Under the pieces are notes generated by a model that had not been told where the DNA came from, made no database searches, and worked only from the letters and a program-made list of their open reading frames with translations. Source: Melastoma dodecandrum (Eukaryota > Streptophyta > Magnoliopsida > Myrtales > Melastomataceae). From it: a stretch of DNA of 64,000 nucleotides. Shown here piece by piece: positions 42,328 to 55,627 of this stretch. The stretch is taken from the NCBI GenBank assembly GCA_029817715.1, contig JARUPY010000539.1, positions 3,819,501-3,883,500 on the forward strand. The letters run 5' to 3'. Position numbers and translations under genes: made by a program. How positions within the stretch are numbered: position 1 is the stretch's first letter; each line of letters begins with the position of its first letter.

Positions 42328-45300
42328 ATGTGGAGGAAGCCCTTCTCCACCTCCACCGCCGTGTCCGGCAAGACCTACGACGCCATCGTCATCGGTGCTG
42401 GCCACAACGGCCTCACGGCTGCTGCCTACCTGGCCCGCTCCGGCCTTTCCGTCGCCGTCCTCGAGCGCCGTCACGTCATCGGCGGGGCCGCCGTGACCGA
42501 GGAGATCGTCCCTGGGTTCAAGTTCTCTCGCTGCAGCTACCTGCAGAGCCTCCTCCGGCCCACCGTAATCAAGTGCGTTTCGAGAAGTCCTTGCTTCAGT
42601 GACTCGGCAGCCGTGTTGGCGGTTTGCTTTTGTCCCGTCCTGCTTCGGTAGATGTTCAACATTGAACATTTAGATGTGGAACAATGCATATGTTTAAGCA
42701 CGCCGTTGAATCGACAGGAATTGTAGTCTACTGTTTGGCTTCTACTGCAAATTAGAGGATGCGCACAATGTTTGAATGAAGGCGTGATTTTCAAAGTTAC
42801 GCTTCTTATTGTTTGTTGGCGCATACTAGAGTGTCAGCTGGGCGAGCAGTCTCATGTTTGTAAATGTAGTGCTGGTAAACCTGTTGAGTGCAGATTGTTC
42901 GACTGATCAGTCCAGGAGATGGTTTGACTTTGTGAATGAGGAGCTCTGGAATATGAGAGATCATTCATTGTGTCCAGAGTTCACCGATAAGTTGCATCTG
43001 TAGCTGAATCTTGCCCAGAATTGGATTCCTCGCCAATTGCTGCAAAGTTCAAGTTGGCATGTGTAGATTTATGGGGGATTTGCCGAAGACTCATTCATGT
43101 AGTTGAATTTCTTGCGCACTAAACTCTATAAGAAAGGGCTTGATTTAATAATAAAAAACTAAATCTTTCTCTTTGAATAGTGTGCGAAAGAACGGATTTT
43201 TATCCTATTTATACTCAATAATGACAAAGACAGATAGCCAAATCAGGAAGCAGGTGCTCGCATTACAACAACAGTTCTCTTTTATTTTGTGTAATTGCAT
43301 CCAAAATGCAGTTCATGTCAGTGAAATTTCTATCTGTTATTCCACCTCAGGGAGTTGGAGTTAGGCAGGCATGGACTAAAGCTTCTGAAGAGAAGTCCCT
43401 CATCTTTCACGCCGTGTCTTGATGGTCAATATCTTTTGTTGGGGCCGGACAAGAAGCTTAATCATGGAGAGATCTCAAAGTTCTCAACTCATGATGCAGC
43501 TGCTTATCCAAGGTACATGGATGGAAACATCTTTACTTCATGTGTCAGCTGCATAAATGCATTCATGAGTGGATTTTCTTTACCTTTTCGCCTATTTTAT
43601 TTGTGTGCTTGTCCTCTCATATGTCTGCTGAGATGTCAAGCCTAGAGTGGTTGGACTTAATGTGCTTTTTTGGATCTATTTTTTACATATTTTGCTTTAT
43701 CTAATTTTGATATACGTTTTTTTAGGGATCTTAATTCTGCAGGTCAGTAGGTAAAGTTGGATGTAATATATTCTCCAAACGTTTACTAGAGAAATTGTGA
43801 GATTATAACCATCTCAACTAAATGAAGCTGTTTGTTGGTTTTATGTCCCATCACATTTTACTGGCAGCTCTAGGCCAAGGCAAAGTATAGACATATGATG
43901 GGATGAATGAGGCAATGTATCGTGAAATTTGGATATGACAACCTGCACTCCATGCAGCGTCGAAATCGTGGCCATCTCGTCAAAAGTTTTAGGGATTGTT
44001 CAATGTTTGAAAGAACCATCTTGATGTCTCAGAAAAGTGTTTCAATGTTAATTACCTTACACATCTAAGGAGATTTTGTCAGAAACTTGAAACAGAGAGA
44101 GTATATAGCTTTGCTTTTTTCCTAGTTTACAATCTCAATCATTCTTTTGTTACTGAAGTATTGCACTTTCTTCAGATACGAGGATCAACTTGAGTGTTTC
44201 TGTAAGTTTATGGATCCACTCCTAGATTCACCCACCCCTGAGATCTCACAAGGTGTCTCATCCTTCAGTGAACGACTCAAGGATAAGTTGAATAGATCCG
44301 ACTTCTGGACTCGCTGCTTGAAGCGAGCACTTTCCATGGGACAGAAGGATATGGTGTAAGCCATGATGATCTAGTAGTTTCCATCTATTGATTGTGCTTT
44401 TTCAGCTTTCTGATTAGATAGATGCTCATTGCTTTAGCCGGATTAAAATTGTTTTGACTACAGCGGTATATGTTGCCGTTCTTTCTTAAACAAAATTGTG
44501 ATATGCTAGCTGTCTGATGCATAATTACTGCCTTTGTCAGGGATTTTATGGAACTGTTACTATCTCCCGCTTCAAAAGTTCTGAATAAGTGGTTTGAGGT
44601 TGTAAATCCATGTAATCTTCACACTTTACTATTCTTGTTTGAGAAATTTTGTGATTTTTGTACCTTGAGCTCCCTTGTTTGCTGTTTTGTCGGGCATAGT
44701 GCAAGGGTGACCATCTCATCATGAAACTCATACGTTTTTACACATTTTCCAGATCTATATAGGAGCGGTTATGCTAGATTTAGGATTAATCTTTTACTGC
44801 AGTTGCATATAATATGTGAAAGTGAAAAGTAGACACGTATTGGCCAGGATCACTTCCACAACAAATGTTCCATGTTGGGATTCATCATATCTTATTAAGC
44901 AGAATTATTCTGTAACAATATATCCTGCTTATATGCCTACTTTTCTCTTCTAAATAATGCAGTCGGATGTTCTCAAGGCAACCCTGGCAACCGATGCTGT
45001 TATAGGGACAACGGTAGGGTCTCGCTCTTAGGAATTGTATTGATGGATCGTGGCCAGAGGCAAAAGTTGTTTGGAATTAGCATTCGAATTGTGTCATATC
45101 TTCTTCACCGTGATCAACTATTTTTTGTAGGGGAGTGTCAATACACCTGGAAGTGGTTATGTTCTTCTGCACCATGTGATGGGGGAAACAGATGGTGATC
45201 GGGGTATCTGGTCGTATGTATCATTGTCTGGAAAATTTGTTGACCCTCATGTATTTATTTGTGCCTCCATTACTACCTTTTCTTCACTTTATCTCGTTCT

Positions 45301-48300
45301 AAGTATGTCCGGTCTGGGCCTTGCAAGAAACATATTGATGATTTGAATACGTTGGCCTTCCTTTATTAATTTGCTTTCAGGTACGTTGAAGGCGGGATGG
45401 GTTCTGTTTCCGTGTCGATCTGTAAATCTGCACAAGGGGCAGGAGCTGACATTTTAACTAATACTGAGGTTTTACTCTAAGCAACAAACTGCCTCTTTAG
45501 AAATATGTTGTCAGGTGTAATATGTGATTGGGGGTTGTTTTAGGAGATTTCTGAGATTGGTTTTCCCCCTTTTCTGGATTCCCACAAAAATAATTTCATT
45601 GTTTTCTTGTAAATACTTGCACATAATGTTCCATTGAAGAATATGTAGGCGTGCTACTTTTCTCCGTCGTTGTGTGCTAACTAAATGAATACATCATAAT
45701 AGAATAAAAAACTTATGCTTTGAGATGTGATGATATGTCATGGTAATTTCTAGTTTCAACAGTGGCACCAGTAAGCATTTTAAAACATGGAGAAATATGT
45801 AATATAAGTTTGGATTGTCAGTGGAAATGTAACTTCCAACACCTGGCAGTTGCACTGTCCTTCAACTTTAGCAATTAAGCGGTGCTTTTCATTTCTGTCT
45901 GTGGAAATGTAACTCGCCAAGTGCATGGCTCTAAGCCATATCAGTTACATTATGTAGGTCTCACAACTGATGATTGATGAGAATGGGAAGGCTAATGGGG
46001 TAAGTTTTTATTCCATATGTATGCAAAAAGCTAGTTGTCATCCATGTTAGACAAATTCTGTACCATTTTTTTGATAAGGTAGTGCTAGCTGATGGGGTAG
46101 AGTTACGATCTTCGGTTGTATTGTCAAATGCTACTCCATACCGGACCTTCATGGTAATATTCCTGCCTGTCTATCAGTGTTCTGTAGCAATCATGGACTC
46201 TATACTGATGTATGCATATATTCTTTTGTGGGGACATATCAGGAATTGGTACCCAATAATATCCTTCCGGAAGAATTTGTAAGATCAGTCAAGAATGTCG
46301 ACTATTCTTCTGTAAGTTCCATATGCAGTTTATATTCCTCGTCCCCATATGTATGCTTTTTTCCATTCCTGGGAGATGATTTTAACAATAGAGCCTTGCT
46401 ACCTAAAAGTTATTAGATTGTCGTAAAAGCATCTGGTATGTGAAATCAAGTTATACTTAGGATTTAATATTCAATGTAAAATGTAGCAGTTTCCTGGAAG
46501 TCAATGAACTTTCTTTAACTTTATGGAGACATTTTTCACCGAGAGTCAGTTGTTTGATGCACTGATTCTTTATGACTGAATAAATGGTCCAAACATATGA
46601 CTTTTCGACATTGCTGATCACACAGGCTACCACAAAAATCAATCTCGCGGTCGACAAATTGCCACATTTTGTATCTTGCAAGTTAAATTATCCTGATTCT
46701 GGTCCTCAGCATAGGGGAACAATCCATATAGGTTCTGAAAGGTATTTTCATGTTTATCATCCGAGTCTTGTTATAGTTTTCTTGAACAGGCTTCTGGGCA
46801 TTGAAATGGTTCGTATATTGTTAAGGGTCATCAAATCACATTTTGTTTCTTTCTGCCCCTCAGTTCATAGAAGTAAGAATATTGCATATGCATGGAAAAG
46901 AAAAATGAACAATCTCCTTTTGTTAATAAAAACCAGCCAATCACCGCTCAAAGTCCAAACGAGGAATGATGTGGGTTGCTTAGCTTTTCAGACTTCACTT
47001 AGGTGGATGTATGGACACACCGGAATGAATGAATATAAAAGATGAATGGAACATCCTTTTCAAGAAATTAGAGAAGAAACATGGTTTAGATGGTTTGAAC
47101 AGGGTAACAAAGACACCCATTAACTTGGGAGACCTTTTATATTAAACTCGCGAGATAGGGATAGGTTAGACCAAAAGACGTGGAGTAAAAATGTAATAAA
47201 CAAAAATGACTCAAAGTAGGGTACAGTGATGGAGATGATCCATTTATGGACTTTTGTTGATAGAAATATATGGTATATATGTGACCTGCTACCATTTCCT
47301 TGATGTCTGTTCTGCTATTTATCTTTTGAAGAATGGATGAAATTGATATAGCTTGCCAAGAATCTGTAAATGGATTTCCATCCAGCAGACCAATCATTGA
47401 GATGACAATTCCATCTGTTTTAGACCAGACTTTATGCCCACCAGGTATTCAAACGAATGCTTGCTTTTCAGTTTTATGAAGGCCTGCCTGGTTTTTATTC
47501 TTCTGATTTGCTAAAAACATGTTGTTAGCTGACTCCCATAATTGGTGTATCCTTTGCAGGCAAGCACGTTATCAACCTGTTCATTCAGTACACACCTTAT
47601 AATCCCTCAGATGGCAGCTGGACTGATCCTGCTTATAGGGTGAGTCGGGTAGTTCCCAAACTTGAGGACACTGTTCAAAATTCACATGCACAAGACATTT
47701 CCAATATGCATGCGGTTTCCAATGTCCTTAGTAATCTGATCTCTGAAATAACAAATTCACCGCAGAACTCATTTGCCAACAGATGTTTTTCCCTGATTGA
47801 TGAATATACCCCTGGATTTAGCTCTTCCATCATTGGCTATGATATGTTGACTCCACCAGACCTGGAGCGAGAAATTGGTCTGACAGGTATGTTGACTGTC
47901 TTGATCTCCTATACGAAAATCGAACTGCAATTATAATAGGTCACTAGAAATAACAGACCCAAAGTCGCTAGTTGTTCCTCTCATCTTTGTTGGTTCTGGT
48001 TGATGATTGAGGGATTCTTGCTATCACTCTCTCTAAATTGGCCAACCTATTCATAGGAGGTAATATTTTCCATGGTGCCATGGGTCTGGATGCTCTCTTT
48101 CTGATGCGCCCAGTGAAAGGATGGTAAGTATTCACGTCTATGAGGAAATTGTGAGCAAGTCCCCCATTTGTGGCCATTTACAGGTAATGACTCATTTTTG
48201 TGTGGTGGATGCAGGTCCAACTATCGTACGCCTGTCCCAGGATTGTATCTGTGCGGGAGTGGGGCACATCCTGGTGGCGGCGTGATGGGAGCACCAGGAC

Positions 48301-48347
48301 GTAATGCCGCTCAGTTGGTTCTCCATGATTTGAAGAGGCGAAGTTAG
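42328..48347 (+). CDS. FAD-dependent oxidoreductase, PYROXD2 / phytoene-desaturase-related family, 16 exons
   Basis: Exons: 42328-42572, 43351-43512, 44176-44355, 44541-44598, 44963-45013, 45131-45213, 45381-45468, 45958-45999, 46079-46153, 46243-46311, 46626-46741, 47332-47444, 47560-47639, 47766-47886, 48057-48123 and 48215-48347. All are GT-AG and phase-compatible, giving 560 aa. The N-terminus [15 protein letters not shown] resembles a mitochondrial presequence. The dinucleotide fold [19 protein letters not shown] binds FAD and is followed by [15 protein letters not shown]. The C-terminal FAD motif is [19 protein letters not shown]. Length and order match plant relatives of human PYROXD2, an oxidoreductase of unsettled substrate linked to mitochondria. 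An in-frame ATG at 42250 would add 26 residues; I prefer 42328 because the family usually starts MWR. Exons 3-16 have a damaged second copy at 56.8-59.7 kb. Confidence 0.9.
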
Positions 48348-49127
48348 TTGGTTAAGACAAAATGCTTTCCTTGTGGGACGTTGTTGGTTGAAGGAAATCA
48401 CGATTCCTGCGCTAGCGATGGGAGCTATGTTGAATTATTGTTGTTTGCCAAGATATCTCTAATATTCAGTGTTGTTATTGGAATGTTAGTCGATCCCCCC
48501 ACCCCCCCCCCCCCCCCCCCCCCCCAATAACCGATGTCAACTGCTGCAACTGATAGAGCCTGTCTCGAATTCCAGTAGCAGCTCAGACCAATGTTGGTTG
48601 CCCGTGTATGGCTCTGGATGTTGATAATTTTTTATGAGGCATTACAGGTAAATTGGCTCTCTCTTATGTTGCTTATGTTCAGTGACGGGCGTTTATCATT
48701 TCGAAATGAACACTTATTTAGAAGAAAATGTTCTCTCGTGAAATGAAATTGTGCGAGTTTACTTGTAAAGACTGGTTGACAAACAAAACTTCAAGTCCAA
48801 AATTACCCGGTTTGAACATTACCAGCCGCGTGTCTCGAGATAACCTTTGGTATTGCCAATTTTATCTGATCGTGAATTACAAGATATTGCTAAAGCCTTT
48901 GAAAGGATTTTTACTAGAGTTGGATTTATTAGAGGTCGAGTCAGAGTCCGACAAAGATGTGTAAGCCTTACAATTCCTGCCTGCCTCAGACTTCTTACTG
49001 ATTACTATCGTTCGTAAAGACTTGTCTTTAAGGAACACAAAAATTGTTTAGTGTATATATATAGACTTGTGTTATTGCTTTTATTGAAGTTAAGGTGGTA
49101 ATTTACATGGAAATAAATATAGGTAAG
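44024..49127 (+). repeat. Source segment of a local duplication (second copy at 56814-59728)
   Basis: Near-identical, including introns, to 56814-59728, except that 45576-47803 (about 2.2 kb) is missing there. The left join is at ATGTCTCAGAAAAG and the right join at ATAGGTAAG. Confidence 0.93.
48497..48524. repeat. Poly-C tract
   Basis: C-run with one interruption, 3' of the PYROXD2-like gene. The duplicate copy has its own shorter run at 59061-59078. Confidence 0.8.
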
Positions 49128-50400
49128 TTTCACGGTATTATTTATAAATAAAAGTAAATAAAAAATTATACAATATATATATATAGATATATTAAAGGCC
49201 CCATTCCCTAATCATTACTATGAAGGTTGTCAAAATCAACATCATGTATGTGTAATAATTACATTACGAGAATTCAAATATATTATTATCAAAATATGAC
49301 TTGTTATTGACTTACGTCGATTTTAACAAAACTATGCAAAAATAAAAAAATTATTGATTATTTTATTAAAAAATCCAGCAAATTTTTACATAAAAAATTA
49401 TAAAAAATTAATTTTGATTTCAAAAACACATCAGACAAAATTTATTTTATTTGAGATGAATTTTTGTATGAGTAAATTCAAGCCGTTAAATAATTCCTTC
49501 TCATACTCTCGTTTTTCGATAAAGTTTTACTTGTACTAAAATTTTTAGTTAAATATTTTACTTAATTATAGTACTTTAGTAAAATAAATTTGTAATAATA
49601 ATAGTAAAAAATTAAAATCACCGGAGTATTTGTTTCGGAGGATGCCAGAGAATAAATAACTCACAAGAAGAATTGGATTGAAAGAAGAAAGAGACGAGAC
49701 AGGAATTCTATTTTATCACCGGTTCAATCACGTTTACATTGAATAGATCTCTTTTGTATGAACGGAAAAGATGAAAGGCAGGGATTGGAAAGTGCCAGTG
49801 ATGTGTTTTTTATGGATTCGTCAATTGTCGGTTTCTTGACTTCGGTCTAACTCACGTCATGGTACACGAAATCAAAAGAGTTTATAAAATTATAAATTAA
49901 AAATATATAATTATAATTTGATATAAGGGAATTGGATTTCAGAGCGCGGGGGTGGGGTGGTGGGGGGTGGGGGGGGGGGATGCGTCAGTGCGCAGCGATT
50001 GGAAAAGTGTATTCAACGAACTTTTGGGGGGTGGGGAGTGCGACACTCTGCCTTTGTTTTCTTTTTGTTTTTATTCAACCAACTCTTCTTAATTGAAATG
50101 ATATATTAAATAAAATTTAATATTTATTTTACAAATTTAAGTGGAAGAACGAATTAAAACGCTATTAAATTTAGCTATATCGAATTCAATTTGAAGTTAT
50201 AGTATAAAGTATAGTATTTTACTTTCCTATCGTGTATACCAGTCTTTTCGTAGCGTACACAACTCTACTGGCCAAAACACTCAAATTATTAAATAAAAGC
50301 TTCATTTTCAATGTAAATCACCTTTCGGGTTTTACTTTTAAATATAGTGATAATTTTTATTCTATTAAAAAAATACGAGGGGTGTGATATACATTTAAGA
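48530..50400. other. AT-rich intergenic spacer with G-rich tracts
   Basis: No supported gene. A G-run cluster (49947-49980) and a second run (50023-50038) are the only compositional outliers. Confidence 0.5.
49947..49980 (+). repeat. G-rich tract, potential G-quadruplex
   Basis: Five or more runs of at least three G separated by single T or TGG. Confidence 0.6.
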
Positions 50401-50432
50401 CCGAGTGTTTCTCCGTGTAAACTCGCCAACAA

Positions 50433-52648
50433 ATGATGCGGTGTGGAGTGATATTTGCTCATTTGGAAGGAATGCAGCCCCTGCATAAGGCTGCAGGGAC
50501 AGATTCATCGTATGCTCCTCCTACTCTGTCCAGCTGCCCCTCCCTGGATAACTTCCACGTCTTCCTCAGCTTCCGAGGGCGTGACGTCCGGAACACTTAC
50601 CTTAGCCACCTCCACCGTGCTCTCATACGAGAGGGTATCCGAGCTTATGTCGATGGTCAGGACCTCCAAAGTGGAGATGCCATCACCCCCTCGCTCAAGA
50701 AGGCCATATGGAGCACGAGGATCGCCATCATCATCTTCTCCGTCAACTACGCCTCCTCCCGCTGGTGCCTAGATGAGCTAGCCCAGATAATGGATCGTAG
50801 GAAACAGGGCAAGCTCGTCGTGAAGCCTGTATTCTACAGGGTTGAACCACGGGAGGTGAGGATGCCGAGGGATAGCTATGCGAAGGCCCTCGCTGCACAT
50901 GAGCTGAAGCTTGGGAAGCACTCCCACGTAGTGAGGAGATGGAGGGAAGCACTGCATGAAGCCGGTAACTTGTCTGGTTGGCATCTGGATGAGAACAGGT
51001 ATGCATGCACCTTCTTCCCCGTTTCAATCTTTGATAATGGGAATGTCATAAAAATTTACTTTGCTGATTGTCATGGTGTACGCTGTAACTCGAAATATTT
51101 TTCACTTTTTTTCTTATAATGGCTCCGATAGAAATGAATCAGAACTCATCGAGGAGATTGTTAAGGACGTGAATGTGGTATTAGACAGGACGCGTTTGGA
51201 TGTCGCCAAATACCCCGTTGGAATCGAATCCCAAGTTACACGGATCAAGAATCTGCTGAATTTGGAGTCGAATGAGGTCCACTTGGTTGGAATATGGGGA
51301 ATGGGGGGTGCTGGAAAGACGACTCTTGCCAAAGCCCTGTTTAATATAGTAGCAGATGGTTTTGATGGATGTGCCTTTTTGCCTGATGTAAGGCAGGACA
51401 CGGCCAATCCAAGTGTTGGCCTGGCTAAGTTGCAGGAAAAGCTTCTGTCGCAGGTGTTGGGGCGAAATGAGGTGAATGTGCAGAGCATTGCCAGTGGAAT
51501 TAGTCGCATAAAGGATAGGCTCTGTCAAAGAAAGGTCCTCCTGTTACTCGACGACGTTAATAGTGGAGAGCAACTGGAAGCATTGGCAGGAGGACTGGAC
51601 TGGTTTGGGAATGGGAGTAGGATTCTTGTTACGACTAGGGACAGGTCCATACTAAGGGCACATAACGTTCATGTCGTTCATGCGGTAGAGGGATTACCTT
51701 ACATGCAAGCATTAAAACTCTTTAGCAAGCATGCTTTCGGAGAGAATGATAGTCCCAACATCTCAAAGTATCTCGTAGATAGATTCCTGACTTACTGCAG
51801 CGGACTTCCCTTGGCCTTGGTGGGTTTGGGTTCTCTGCTCCGTAATCGGGAGGAACAATATTGGGAAAGCAGGTTGAAGTTGCTCGAACAACAGGGTCCG
51901 TGTCAAAAGATTGAAAAAGTACTCCGAGTCGGCTTCGATGAGTTGGACCAGAATGCTCAAGAGGTTTTCCTGGTGATAGCTTACTTCTTCGCAGGGGAGA
52001 CCAGATGGGAAATAGAAAAAGCTATAAATGCTTGTGGTTTCGTGACATCACTCGGAATAGACATGCTTATTGAGAAATCCCTCATAACCATCGTTGAGGA
52101 TACTACTTGCGGTTTCATCGTTGAGAGAGTGGAGATACATCCCTTGCTTCAGTTGATGGGTCGTAACATTGCTCGTCATGGAAATCCTAAGAATGAATAC
52201 GGGAAGCATGTCAGGCAATGGCCGGTCTGTATGTGCACATGCCACGTGCTGTCGAATGGAATGGTAAGATCTACCTTTCTGATTTTTTCTCTTTTTCCGG
52301 TGTAGTGGGCACTTGGTAGCAGGCGCAAACAATATAATATACAAGGAAGCAAATTTTGAGAATAGAAGTATCTACTTGTAGGGAACCAACACTGAAAAAG
52401 GCATTGGAGTACGATCACCTCGTTCTAAAGAAGAAGTGCTAGCAAACTGGGAGAAGCCAGTACCACTTATACCTGGGAATGCACAAGACCATGGAGATCC
52501 CACGTGTTCAGGTCATAAGTTACATGTGAACGAAGGGTGTGCATATTCCGCACCAAATACTTCCTTTAGCAAACCCCAAGAGTTCAATGTTCACGATTCT
52601 GTGTGGTGCAAGAGAATCACCGGCCACGGTCCACGAGCTCCTCTGTAG
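50433..52648 (+). CDS. TIR-NB-ARC protein lacking LRRs (TN type), three exons
   Basis: Exons 50433-50998, 51132-52263 and 52382-52648; junctions are GT-AG and phase-compatible, giving about 654 aa (alternative start at ATG 50472). The TIR domain (aa ~41-185, FHVFLSFRGRDVRNTYLSHL) is complete and keeps the WCLDEL Glu. NB-ARC has P-loop GMGGAGKTT, kinase-2 KVLLLLDDV, GSRILVTTRD and GLPLAL. The MHD motif is replaced by IHP (EIHPLLQLMG), and AYFF stands where ACFF is usual. After the NB-ARC the third exon should start LRR-proximal sequence (GT...). It does begin GTNTEKGIGV, but continues into 80 residues with no leucine-repeat pattern and stops. TIR-NB proteins can signal or assist full NLRs. This may be a functional truncated receptor or a decayed NLR; the altered MHD and unrelated tail are compatible with either. 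Confidence 0.75.
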
Positions 52649-53000
52649 ATGACGACTGTTGGCGCCGCGGCAAAGTTCGATCCCTCACGGGTCTATTCCA
52701 CCAATATCACTCCCCTGGCACCGCTTCATTCCGAGTCTCTGCTTGTCTGATCCACATCCATGATGATGACCTGCGCTGCGGCCTTCACAAACATCTCCGG
52801 GAGTACAAATCCCAACCTTTTTTTTTATTGTTCTGAAAATGAGGGATCTGGTAAAAAACAATGGTTAATGTTTCATATATATATATATATATAAGAAACC
52901 AGTGAGTAATTCAAACATTACCCAAGCTGTGGTATTGATCGCCCCCAGCTGATCTCGCCGACGAGCAGATGATCAACATCCCGACTTGCTTCAATTTAAT
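52649..53000. other. Region after the TIR-NB gene, no supported gene
   Basis: Contains an AT microsatellite near 52876-52893. No LRR-coding sequence was recognised here on the plus strand. Confidence 0.4.
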
Positions 53001-55627
53001 GGCGACTCTTAAACTGACAGCAACCCCCCAGGAATTGCGGTGTGGGGTCAGGGGAGAGTTTTGACTCTTGGAAGGACTTCCCTGCCATCATGCCGACCAT
53101 AAGAGACCTCCCTGGGCCTTGATGACCAACAAAAAGATGCCAGCCCCTACAGTACCGAACCAACACAACACCAAACGGTGTTGTGTTGGGGGACACCGAC
53201 AGCAACTCCTAGCAGTGGCTGCTCCGAACCGCTGTTCTAAACATTTGGAACATAAGTGTATCATCAAAACATATTAGAATTGAAACGACATACAAAATTT
53301 TTCACATTTTATCAGAGTAGTTTTCCGTCATTTCACGGTCAAATAGCGGAAACGACAAAACTATACCTCCACCGTGACAATATCTACCGTCTTGTTTCTC
53401 GAATCTGTGTCACGTGTCCTCTTTATCATAATAACCCTGCTTCACACTAAAAATAATTTCTCAATTGGGGTCAGCGATAATTCGCTGAGTACGCCTCACT
53501 CATGCGCATGCGAAACATGAGACTACGAATAACACCCTAAGCGTGAATTTCTAAAAACCTTTTATGCATCATGCGGCTTAAGAGTAAACAGCATAGTACT
53601 CGGTAAATGGATAGTATTAATCCAAGACGGCTCATATAAATCATTCGACAAACATCACCATGAGCAGTAACTATACGGTAACTAAATATAAAAGCGACTC
53701 TCATGAATCAACGCCCTCATCACATATTAACCCTTCTCAAGGTGCCAGAACCACCGTAGTGCGTCCTCACCATCTCCTCCGGGAGCGCCGGGTGACGGCC
53801 AGCGGGCACAACCGCGTGTGGTTGTCGCCCCTCCGTACTCCTCCGACACGCATGCCGGGTAACAATTTCCTCAATCAGTAATCACCAGTATTTCCAAGGC
53901 TCAGTAGAAAGACTAAATCAAGTTGCCAACCAATTTTCATAGGGACGTGATCGGTCCAGATCATAGACAGCGGCAGCGTCATTTCCGTCTCGCTGATCCC
54001 TTGCAGTTCTACGGAACCCAACCACCGTTGACCAAGGTTGAACGTGGTTGGTCCAATCTGTGAATCTACCATAAAATTTGTGGATCAGCCGCAACGCATG
54101 TCATTTGACCCCCGACCACTGTTGTAGTCTTTCATAGCCTCTGCACTCGAAAATGCTCATAAATTCCACTCATATTAGACTTGAATTCTAGCAGGCCATT
54201 TCCCACTCATATTAGTCTTTTATAACGGAACATTTCCAAATCTCTTGACCATTCGCTGGATTCAATCTTTTGACATTTAGAGCAAGCGGGTCAGAACATT
54301 CATCATTAAGATCAATTACTCTCCATACGACAAATCGCGAATCATTCAAGTTCGACCCCTTAGCTTGCATACCCGACTACCCATCACGATGTAATGCTAT
54401 TTACAGGGCAGTCGCGCTACCCATGCCAAGAGTACAGGCATCCGGGAGATGGCAAAACAGGGCCCGTGGTTTCACGACTTCCCTTTTCAGATTCGTTACA
54501 ATAGCTATATCGGTGCTGGAGAGCCACGCCCTGCACTTGCAGCCGCGTCTAGGGGCTGTACGCCCCGAGCAACAAGACGAGGCAGTTACGTTCCACAACT
54601 TCCCACACACCATACAGAACACGCAGGAATACAGGAGTTGGGCGCTTATGCGCAGACCTCTTCCACGTTCATACCTCGCTTGGCCCTTTTTACATTTCGG
54701 CTGCAGCTTCCGGGTTCCAGGTCGACAAGATCCGAACCTGATTGAACCCACGAGATCACATGAGCAGACTCACCTCAGAGAAAGCACACGAGGACGACCT
54801 CCCGACCTACCCGCCTCCCCGTCGTTCTACCCGAACCGTTCGCACCCTCAAAATTAACCAGAATGAAACAGAAGGGAATAACACGCAAGACACGAGGGGA
54901 GGTGGGTGAGGACGTACTGCAGTTTCGAGCCCTTTGAACTCAGGGTTTTGGTCTTCTCCTCGGATCTCTCCCATCTTCCTTTGAGCCTCTCTTCTGGGTG
55001 CTTTTGGCTGTCCTTCCCGCAGCGACAACGAGAATCAGTGAGCTTGCGACCAAGGCGGTGAAACGGGGAAAACGGAAGGTGATCTTTTCTCCGGTCGATT
55101 CCTCATTCCCCGGGAGATAGTGAACATCCTGCCTCTCTCCAAAGAAGGAAGACCCACAATGGGGCAAGTGGGGTGTCCCATCTAATGTTCCCGTTCCCCA
55201 TCGTTTTCCCCCAAATGAAGCTTGCTTGGGAAGATTCTTTTAACCCGAAGATTACGACTCATTTCGAGTCGAGTTTTCGATCAATAATCAGAAGAGTGAT
55301 CATTTATGAGTCAATGGTCAATCTCTTCTCTATATCATGTTACTTGAATTCTCTTTATAAATTTACTATTATGAAATTTAATTCTTGTCAATGTAGTCGA
55401 AGTAGTATTCGAACAAGATCGTTACTCAAATCAAATCACGTTTATATCGGGGCGTCCTCTTTCCCGTATGACGTAATCATACGTAATCGAATCTAAGTTA
55501 CCGAAATGTCCCGCTAATAATATTAACTGACCACGAGGATATTAAATTATCATGTCCACGTGGAATTCTGACTAAGTTCAAGTTTGACTCGTATACAATT
55601 ATTACAGATAAAATTTTCGGGTCTTAC
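53000..55627 (-). mobile_element. Remnant of a Ty3/gypsy-type LTR in reverse orientation
   Basis: On the minus strand the segment begins TGTAAGACCCGAAAATTTTA at 55627, a common start of long gypsy LTRs. It runs through promoter-like sequence, and near 53000-53025 it reads AAGAGTCGCCATTAAATT, like the leader just inside some plant gypsy elements. The right border of the LTR inside 53.0-53.5 kb is not clear, and no gag was found. Frames such as 54270-54857 (+) are not supported as genes. Confidence 0.4.

Noticed and set aside
42301..42669. 122-codon minus-strand frame over exon 1 of the PYROXD2-like gene
   Set aside because: GC-rich antisense shadow of a clear FAD-binding exon.
54270..54857. 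195-codon plus-strand frame in the reverse LTR remnant
   Set aside because: No known domain; overlaps other frames, and the region reads as decayed LTR in the opposite sense.
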